NCBI GenBank assembly: GCA_017550775.1
Contig: JAFZOA010000285.1
Coordinates: forward strand, 1-5,055
Length of the DNA stretch: 5,055 bases
DNA from: Ruminiclostridium sp.
GTDB taxonomy: Bacteria > Bacillota_A > Clostridia > Oscillospirales > Ruminococcaceae
Direction: 5' to 3'
The notes under the pieces were generated by a model. The model searched no databases and was not told where the DNA came from. It was given only the letters and a program-made list of their open reading frames with translations. The position numbers and the translations under genes were made by a program. Shown one piece after another: positions 1 to 5,055 of the stretch. Every line of letters begins with the position of its first letter. Positions within the stretch are counted from its first letter, which is position 1.

Positions 1-1
1 G

Positions 2-466
2 ACCGACGCGGCGGGGTACTGCTTCTGCGGGACGGCAAAGCGCGGAAACATGGAGCTCACGGCAGTTGTGCTCGGCTGTGAAAGCGACGAAGACCGCTTC
101 TCGGCGGCAAGGAACCTGCTGGACTTCGGGTTCGACGGCTACGAGCGGGTGACCCCGCACCCGGACATAGCGGAGCTTACGGAGATACCCGTGGAGGGCG
201 GGATAAAGGGCGGTGCGGATACCCGGTTCACGGATGTGCCGGAGCTTATCCTGCCTAAGGGTAGCGGCGGGCGGATAAAGTATCACTACAGCCGCGCCGG
301 GAAGATATCCGCACCGGTCGAGAAGGGGCAGATACTCGGATTCGTGACCATGGAGATAGGCGGCGAGGTGATCGGCAACGCGAAGATAGTCGCGGCGGAG
401 GCTGTCCCGGAGCTTGACTTCGCGCGGTGCGTAAGCTACCTGCTCAAAGAGTTCTTCTCGTTCTGA
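2..466 (+). CDS. dacF: D-alanyl-D-alanine carboxypeptidase (DacF/PBP5 family), C-terminal part, 5' end outside window
   Basis: This is the end of a penicillin-binding serine D,D-carboxypeptidase, which removes the terminal D-Ala from peptidoglycan pentapeptides outside the cell membrane. The frame is open from base 2 and gives 154 residues. It begins TDAAGYCFCGTAKRGNM, the segment that directly follows the KTG active-site triad in this family, so the KTG and the SxxK and SxN motifs must lie just left of the window. The ATG at base 50 is the internal Met17, not a start. Residues about 20-45 (ESDEDRFSAARNLLDFGF) close the catalytic domain. Residues about 50-140 resemble the beta-rich PBP5 C-terminal domain, with the pattern KISAPVEKGQILG near residues 99-111. 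The protein ends in a short amphipathic stretch, FARCVSYLLKEFFSF, which could be a peripheral membrane anchor as in other members. Eight of ten Ile codons are ATA. The family is secure; the choice of dacF over dacA/dacB is not, because the catalytic part is missing. The gene is convergent with valS. Confidence 0.9.
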   Translation, partial: TDAAGYCFCGTAKRGNMELTAVVLGCESDEDRFSAARNLLDFGFDGYERVTPHPDIAELTEIPVEGGIKGGADTRFTDVPELILPKGSGGRIKYHYSRAGKISAPVEKGQILGFVTMEIGGEVIGNAKIVAAEAVPELDFARCVSYLLKEFFSF

Positions 467-618
467 TACGGAAAACTTCTTTACTGCGTCCTGCGGTTTT
501 GCCGCTCCTGTACCGACGAACGTCACTTATTACATTTTCATGACATCAGCAGAAATGCCGGAGCAGTTTCAATACTGCTCCGGCATTATCGTTTTTAACC
601 GCCGTATAAAGTCAGGCA
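467..618. other. Convergent intergenic spacer
   Basis: This 152-base gap lies between the stop codons of the carboxypeptidase gene (+) and valS (-). It holds one strong hairpin (554-587), described separately. The first part (467-553) shows only a weak 4-bp GCGG/CCGC stem at 493-505 and an AT-rich stretch around 528-545. I see no credible ORF, tRNA or promoter in it. Confidence 0.8.
554..596 (+). terminator. Probable intrinsic terminator, possibly shared by both converging genes
   Basis: A perfect 14-bp inverted repeat pairs 554-567 (AATGCCGGAGCAGT) with 574-587 (ACTGCTCCGGCATT) around a 6-nt loop (TTCAAT). On the + strand the stem is followed by ATCG and then five T (592-596), so the T tract starts four bases after the stem. 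On the - strand the stem ends in TT followed by TCTGC, so the U tract is poor. The hairpin lies 88 bases after the carboxypeptidase stop and 32 bases past the valS stop. It therefore probably ends the + transcript, and may act less efficiently for the valS transcript or serve mainly as a 3'-end stabilising stem there. Confidence 0.8.
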
Positions 619-3261
619 TCAAAGCGCTTTGAGCGCCTTTATCGACTCCTCGATCTTATCCATTTTCTCCTGTGCCTTCGCGAGCTTTGCGCGCTCGTTC
701 TCTATCTGCTGCGCGGGAGCCTTGGCGAGGAATCCCTCGTTGTTAAGCTTTCCGTTCAGGAAGTTAAGATCCTTCTCTACCGCCTTCTTCTCCTTTTCAA
801 GCCTTGCAAGCTCCTTCTCCGTGTCAACGAGCTCGCCGAGAGGCATGAATATGCGCGCCGCCGATGTTACCGCATTCGCCATGCTCGCTGTATCTTCCAC
901 CTTGTCGGTGATCTCGACATTCGCGGCACCCGCGAGCTTCTCGAAGAACACCGCGCAGGACGCGAACAGCTCCTTCTCGGCAGTCTCTATGTGCATAGTC
1001 ACCTTCTTGGACGGCGGTACGTTAAGCTCGGTGCGCTTGCCGCGTACAGCCTTCACCGCGTCGATGATCTTGGTGAAATCGGCTTCCTCCGCGGAGAAGT
1101 CAAGAGCCGGATCGTATTTGCTCCACTCTGCGACCATTATGCTCTCCGCCTCGCCGGCGACCGGCATGGACTGCCAGATCTCCTCGGTGATGAACGGCAT
1201 GAAGGGGTGTAAGAGCTTCAGAATGTCGCGCATAACATATACGAGCACATTCTGCGCAGCTCTCGCGGTCTCGCCGCCCTGCGCGATACGCGGCTTGGTG
1301 AGCTCGATGTACCAGTCGCAGTAGGTGTCCCAGATAAAGTCATACAGCTTTCCGAGTGCGATACCGAGCTCAAAGCTCTCGATGTTGTCGGTGACTTCCT
1401 TTACGAGCCTGTTGCAGCCCGAAACCACCCACTTGTCCTCTATGGTAAGCTCTGCGGGGAGCTCCGCCTTCTCCATGTCGTCGGGAAGGTTCATAAGAAT
1501 GTAGCGGGAGGCGTTCCAGATCTTGTTCGCAAAGTTACGCGCGGAGGTGACCTTTGCTACCGTCCAGCGCATATCGTTTCCGGGGCTGTTTCCGGTAACG
1601 AGCGCGTATCTGAGCGCGTCTGCGCCGTACTTGTCGATTATCTCCAGCGGGTCAACGCCGTTGCCGAGAGATTTGCTCATCTTGCGCCCGAGCTCATCGC
1701 GTACAAGACCGTGTATCAGAACGTGCTCGAACGGCTTCTTTCCGGTATGTTCCAGCGCCGAGAAGATCATTCTCGATACCCAGAACGAGATGATGTCGTA
1801 GCCGGTAACGAGCGTGTTGGTCGGATAGAAGTATTTGAAGTCCTCGGTCTCGTGAGGCCAGCCGAGTGTGGAGAACGGCCAGAGAGCCGAGCTGAACCAT
1901 GTGTCGAGAGTATCCTCGTCCTGCTTCATGGGCTTGCCGCACTTCGGACATACGGCAACGGGAGTCTCGCTTATGAGCTCGTGCTTGCAGTCCTCGTTCG
2001 TGCAGTAGTACGCGGGTATGCGGTGACCCCACCAGAGCTGACGGGATATGCACCAGTCGCGGATATTCTCCATCCAGCGCAGGTAGGTGTTCTCGAAGTG
2101 CTTCGGAACGTATTTGAGCTCGCCGCTCTTTACTATCTCGATAGCCGGCTCTGCAAGCGGCTTCATCTTCACGAACCACTGCTTTGAGCAGCGCGGCTCG
2201 ACTACGGTATGGCAGCGCTGACAGGTGCCGACGTTGTGAACGTGCTTTTCTATCTTGACGAGCAGCCCCTGGGCTTCAAGATCGGCTACCATGGCCTTTC
2301 TTGCCTCGTATCTGTCCATGCCGGCGTACTTTCCGCCGTACTCCTTGTTTATGCTCGCATCGTCGTTCATGATGTTGATGATCGGAAGGTTATGGCGCAG
2401 ACCTACCTCATAGTCGTTCGGGTCGTGAGCGGGGGTGATCTTTACCACGCCGGTACCGAAGTCCATTTCAACATACTCGTCCGCGATGACGGGTATCTCC
2501 CTGTCGGTGAGCGGGAGCTTTACGGTCTTGCCCACAATGCCCTTGTAGCGCTCGTCGTCGGGGTGTACCGCTACCGCCGTATCGCCGAGAAGAGTTTCCG
2601 GACGGGTCGTTGCAATCTGAACAAAGCCGCTCCCGTCGGTAAGCGGGTAGTTGATATGCCAGAAGTGACCCTCCTGCTCCTCATACTCGCACTCGATGTC
2701 GGAGATAGAGGTCTTGCAGCTCGGGCACCAGTTGATGATGCGCTCGCCGTGGTAGATGAGCCCCTTCTTGTAGTAGTCGATGAATACGCGCTGTACCGCC
2801 TCGGAGCAGCCGTCGTCAAGAGTGAAGCGCTCGCGCTCCCAGTCACACGACGAGCCGAGCTTCTTGAGCTGGTTCTGAATCTTACCGCCGTACTCGTGTG
2901 TCCAGTCCCACGCGCGTTCGAGGAATCCGTCACGGCCTATCTTATCCTTTGTGAGACCTTCCTCCTTCATTTTAGCGACTACCTTCGCCTCTGTAGCTAT
3001 GGAAGCGTGGTCGGTGCCGGGGAGCCACAGCGCGGAGTACCCCTGCATACGCTTGGTGCGGATAAGGATATCCTGCAGGGTCTCGTCAAGCGCGTGTCCC
3101 ATATGGAGCTGTCCCGTTACGTTCGGGGGCGGGATAACTATGGTATAGGGCTTTTTTTCGGGGTCGCGTTCGGCGTGGAAATAGCCCTTCTCCTCCCAGT
3201 TTTTGTAGATGCGCTCCTCGAAGTCCTTCGGGGAGTAGGTTTTTGCGAGTTCTTTCTTCAT
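619..3261 (-). CDS. valS: Valine--tRNA ligase (valyl-tRNA synthetase, class I)
   Basis: ValRS attaches valine to tRNA(Val) using ATP in the cytoplasm and hydrolyses mischarged Thr-tRNA(Val). The 880-residue length is normal for bacteria. The class I signatures are intact: [13 protein letters not shown] with HMGH at residues 53-56, and KMSKS at 527-531. The CP1 editing domain spans roughly 150-340 and keeps [14 protein letters not shown] (217-230) and [13 protein letters not shown] (275-287), including Asp280. Four Cys pairs fit the two zinc sites of the ValRS family: C179/C182 with C347/C350, and C420/C425 with C438/C441. [11 protein letters not shown] (453-463) is also typical. The anticodon-binding helical domain covers about 609-760, and the Lys/Glu-rich C-terminal coiled-coil arm about 808-880. 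The start is supported by a Shine-Dalgarno nine bases upstream and a family-typical N-terminus ([14 protein letters not shown]). The gene lies 50 bases after rqcH and is probably co-transcribed with it. No frameshift or missing key residue was seen. A partial hand count shows ATC as the preferred Ile codon, unlike both neighbours, in keeping with high expression. Confidence 0.98.
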   Translation of the reverse strand: MKKELAKTYSPKDFEERIYKNWEEKGYFHAERDPEKKPYTIVIPPPNVTGQLHMGHALDETLQDILIRTKRMQGYSALWLPGTDHASIATEAKVVAKMKEEGLTKDKIGRDGFLERAWDWTHEYGGKIQNQLKKLGSSCDWERERFTLDDGCSEAVQRVFIDYYKKGLIYHGERIINWCPSCKTSISDIECEYEEQEGHFWHINYPLTDGSGFVQIATTRPETLLGDTAVAVHPDDERYKGIVGKTVKLPLTDREIPVIADEYVEMDFGTGVVKITPAHDPNDYEVGLRHNLPIINIMNDDASINKEYGGKYAGMDRYEARKAMVADLEAQGLLVKIEKHVHNVGTCQRCHTVVEPRCSKQWFVKMKPLAEPAIEIVKSGELKYVPKHFENTYLRWMENIRDWCISRQLWWGHRIPAYYCTNEDCKHELISETPVAVCPKCGKPMKQDEDTLDTWFSSALWPFSTLGWPHETEDFKYFYPTNTLVTGYDIISFWVSRMIFSALEHTGKKPFEHVLIHGLVRDELGRKMSKSLGNGVDPLEIIDKYGADALRYALVTGNSPGNDMRWTVAKVTSARNFANKIWNASRYILMNLPDDMEKAELPAELTIEDKWVVSGCNRLVKEVTDNIESFELGIALGKLYDFIWDTYCDWYIELTKPRIAQGGETARAAQNVLVYVMRDILKLLHPFMPFITEEIWQSMPVAGEAESIMVAEWSKYDPALDFSAEEADFTKIIDAVKAVRGKRTELNVPPSKKVTMHIETAEKELFASCAVFFEKLAGAANVEITDKVEDTASMANAVTSAARIFMPLGELVDTEKELARLEKEKKAVEKDLNFLNGKLNNEGFLAKAPAQQIENERAKLAKAQEKMDKIEESIKALKAL

Positions 3262-3311
3262 GTTGTCTGACCTTCCTTATATTTTGAATTTGACGTAATA
3301 ACTGTATTGTT
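3262..3311 (-). other. rqcH-valS spacer, no promoter or T-box visible
   Basis: These 50 bases separate the rqcH stop (TAA, 3314-3312) from the valS start. The spacer is AT-rich and contains the valS ribosome-binding site. I see no stable hairpin with a T run and no well-spaced -35/-10 pair. A TATAAG-like stretch lies directly against the Shine-Dalgarno, too close to serve as a useful -10 for a leader carrying that site. The space is far too short for a T-box leader. Read-through from rqcH into valS is the simplest reading. Confidence 0.65.
3271..3278 (-). promoter_or_regulatory. Ribosome-binding site of valS
   Basis: Read on the - strand this is AAGGAAGG, a purine-rich Shine-Dalgarno with nine bases (TCAGACAAC) between it and the ATG at 3261-3259. 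It fixes the valS start and supports efficient initiation. Confidence 0.8.
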
Positions 3312-5055
3312 TTATCCGCCTGTCCTGAGCCTTTCATAAAGCTCATTATCCGGATCCACAAGTATTGTCTTGTTGTTCGTGAATATCACCATTCCCGGCT
3401 TTGCCCCGTTCGGCTTCTTGACGAACCGGGCGAGGGTGTAATCCACTGGTATCTTTGTACCGTTTCGCCCCTTCGAGCAGGTCGCCGCGAGCTGTGCCGC
3501 CTCGACTATCGTGCTGTCGGGAATGGTTTTTCCCTCCGCTCGGATAATGACGTGGGAGCCGGGGATATTCTGCGTGTGCAGCCACATATCCTCCGGCAGC
3601 GCGGTCTTGAGCGTGAGCTTGTCGTTCTGGAGATTGTTTCGCCCGACAAGTATCTCGAACCCGTCACCCGACCTGAATTTGAGCGGCGGGAGCGCCTTGG
3701 GGAGCTTCACCCCGCGCTGCTCCTTCACCGCGGCGATATACCCGGTGCTTATAAGCTCCTGCCGTATCTCGGAGATCTCCGCGTCACTTCCCGCACCGCT
3801 CCCGACTCTGGAAGCCTCGTCGAACACGCTGTCGATGTAGGCGAGCTCCTTTTCGCCCTGCGCGATAAGCTTTGTGAGCATCTTCTCCGCCGTGTCGAGC
3901 TTCTTGTACTCGGTATAGAGCTTCTGGGCGTTCTGCGAGGGCGAGAGCCGCACGTCAAGCTTTATCGTGAGCTCCCCGCCGTTCACATAGTCCTCGGCGG
4001 TAAGCTCGCTCATGCCCTTTTCACAGCGGTAAAGGTTCGCGCTGAGAATGTCGCCCATGAGGCGGTATCTGTCCTTGTCCGCGCACTCCTGCAATTCCTG
4101 CTTCTGTACTTCAAGCTTGCGGGAAATGCGCTCGTATATGTTCATTATGGTTTTCAGCAGGTTGTCCGAGCGCTGCTTCACCCGGCTCGCGGCGGCGCGC
4201 TCACCGAAGAACCGGTCGAGCAGAGCCGACGGGCTCTCAAAGCGGGCCTCCGTCATTTCCGCGCCGTACTGCTCTACCGGAACGAAGCAGAAGTCCTTTG
4301 GCTTGCCGCTTTTCTCGCTCACCATTGTGCAGCCGTCATACGCGGCAATGTGCGCGGCGCTCTTCTTTAAAAAGAACACGAGCTTTTCGAGCCTGTCCTT
4401 GTCGAGGTCGCACACTCTCGCGTCAACCTCTCTCGCGGCGCTGTACGCGCACTCCCGCGCGAATATCGGGGCTATACCCTCAAATAGCGACATGAGCGCC
4501 TTTGTGAGCTTCTGCTCCCCGAACGGTGCAAGCCGTTCACCGAGACCGGAGAGGTCGCAGTCGATAAGGCTCAGCCGCTCCTCGCGCGGCGGGAGCTCAT
4601 ATACCGCGTTCGGGAGCACCCTTCGCACGGAGGATATGTCGTCCGTGACCCGCCTTACGCTGTCAATTATCCGCCATTCCCCGTCCCTGCGCGTCATGAG
4701 GATAATGTTGCTGTACTTGCCCATGATCTCGGCGGCGACGCGGTTCTCACAGGGGTCGCCGATGTCGTTCACGCACTCGAAGTCGAAGTTGATTATGCGT
4801 TCGAGCCCGTCCTGAGATATGCCGGTGAGCTTTGCCGAGCCGAGAGCCTTGCGCATCATGGTGCAGAACAGGGGGGGCTGCTTGGGATTTTCGGGGGTCT
4901 CGGAGGTGAGGCACACCCGCGCGGACATGGTATCCGCGGAGAGCAGTATCTTCTCCGCGCCGCCGAACCCGCGCATAGTTATTATTATCTCATCGCGTGA
5001 GGGCTGATGGATCTTGTCAACCCGAGCGCCGATGAGCTTTTTATCCAGCATTTCC
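3312..5055 (-). CDS. rqcH: RqcH-like NFACT protein (Rqc2 homologue; FbpA/fibronectin-binding A family), N-terminus outside window
   Basis: RqcH binds split 50S subunits that carry stalled peptidyl-tRNA and recruits tRNA(Ala) to add a C-terminal alanine tail that marks the chain for degradation. Older annotations call this family fibronectin-binding protein. The visible reading frame gives 579 residues from the first in-window ATG (5051-5049). The NFACT-N part is seen in IGARVDKIHQPSRDEI (7-22), QPPLFCTMMRKAL (58-70), GLERI (82-86) and EIMGKYSNIIL (108-118). A helical middle region (about 180-290) is followed by a long coiled-coil region (about 295-415), then a Gly/Ser-rich stretch GSGAGSDAE (417-425). 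The NFACT-R (DUF814) domain occupies about 455-565, with GRNNLQNDKLTLK (470-482), DMWLHTQNIPGSHVII (488-503) and KPGMVIFTNNKTI (551-563). Family members normally have some 15-20 more residues before the IGARVDKI block, the codon before this ATG is in frame (GAA), and only GGAA is seen upstream. The ATG is therefore probably internal, and the gene continues past base 5055. The gene probably leads an operon with valS. Confidence 0.93.
   Translation of the reverse strand, partial: EMLDKKLIGARVDKIHQPSRDEIIITMRGFGGAEKILLSADTMSARVCLTSETPENPKQPPLFCTMMRKALGSAKLTGISQDGLERIINFDFECVNDIGDPCENRVAAEIMGKYSNIILMTRRDGEWRIIDSVRRVTDDISSVRRVLPNAVYELPPREERLSLIDCDLSGLGERLAPFGEQKLTKALMSLFEGIAPIFARECAYSAAREVDARVCDLDKDRLEKLVFFLKKSAAHIAAYDGCTMVSEKSGKPKDFCFVPVEQYGAEMTEARFESPSALLDRFFGERAAASRVKQRSDNLLKTIMNIYERISRKLEVQKQELQECADKDRYRLMGDILSANLYRCEKGMSELTAEDYVNGGELTIKLDVRLSPSQNAQKLYTEYKKLDTAEKMLTKLIAQGEKELAYIDSVFDEASRVGSGAGSDAEISEIRQELISTGYIAAVKEQRGVKLPKALPPLKFRSGDGFEILVGRNNLQNDKLTLKTALPEDMWLHTQNIPGSHVIIRAEGKTIPDSTIVEAAQLAATCSKGRNGTKIPVDYTLARFVKKPNGAKPGMVIFTNNKTILVDPDNELYERLRTGG

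Noticed and set aside
493..505. Small GCGG/CCGC hairpin after the carboxypeptidase gene
   Set aside because: The stem has only four base pairs and no T run follows it; the hairpin at 554-587 is a far better terminator.
621..630. Perfect 10-base palindrome AAAGCGCTTT at the valS stop
   Set aside because: It encodes the final Lys-Ala-Leu codons and is too short to form a useful hairpin or to support an operator claim.
1694..2179. 161-codon open frame on the - strand within valS in another frame
   Set aside because: The Arg/His-rich translation is typical of an out-of-frame shadow, and the valS frame here is continuous with conserved motifs.
2209..3270. 353-codon open frame on the + strand opposite valS
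   Set aside because: It lies wholly antisense to the well-supported valS, shows no recognisable family, and is the kind of open frame produced by GC-rich codon bias. The same holds for the other opposite-strand frames at 629-1324 and 1711-2187.
3262..3311. Possible valS promoter (TATAAG-like element)
   Set aside because: The element abuts the Shine-Dalgarno and has no matching -35 at proper spacing, so a promoter there is not supported.
3552..4370. 272-codon open frame on the + strand opposite rqcH, and a 255-codon one at 4048-4815
   Set aside because: Both overlap each other and are antisense to a gene with clear NFACT domains. Their translations show no domain or plausible start signal.
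4871..4877. Run of seven G, a possible frameshift or phase-variable tract in rqcH
   Set aside because: The frame reads KQPPLFCTMMRKAL through the tract, matching the family on both sides, so there is no sign of a frameshift. A single 7-base run encoding Pro-Pro is not enough to claim phase variation.

Overview
The window carries three protein-coding genes and little else. It looks like a Gram-positive Clostridia genome, probably an Oscillospiraceae/Ruminococcus-type organism. The reasons are a DacF/PBP5-type D,D-carboxypeptidase, a bacterial 880-residue valyl-tRNA synthetase, an RqcH/FbpA-type NFACT protein, moderately GC-rich DNA, and heavy use of AUA for isoleucine in two of the genes. The taxonomic guess rests on protein style and composition only.

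Layout. Bases 2-466 (+) hold the 3' end of a D-alanyl-D-alanine carboxypeptidase gene, cut by the left edge a few residues after its expected KTG motif. Bases 467-618 are a convergent spacer with one strong 14-bp hairpin (554-587) and a short T run, the likely shared transcription end. Bases 619-3261 (-) are a complete valS. Bases 3262-3311 are a 50-nt spacer with a good ribosome-binding site for valS and no convincing promoter, terminator or T-box leader. Bases 3312-5055 (-) are an rqcH-like gene whose true start lies beyond the right edge.

How the genes work together. rqcH and valS are co-directional and closely spaced, so they are probably co-transcribed in the order rqcH then valS. Both act in translation: RqcH rescues obstructed large ribosomal subunits by adding alanine tails to stalled chains, and ValRS charges tRNA(Val). 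The carboxypeptidase is an unrelated cell-wall gene converging from the other side.

I found no mobile element, CRISPR array, RNA gene, toxin-antitoxin or defence module, and no evidence of an undescribed system. The points worth a second look are modest: the acidic-Arg motif in RqcH is Glu-Arg instead of Asp-Arg, valS lacks an adjacent T-box and the usual folC partner, Ile codon choice differs sharply between genes, and the apparent RqcH start is almost certainly internal.
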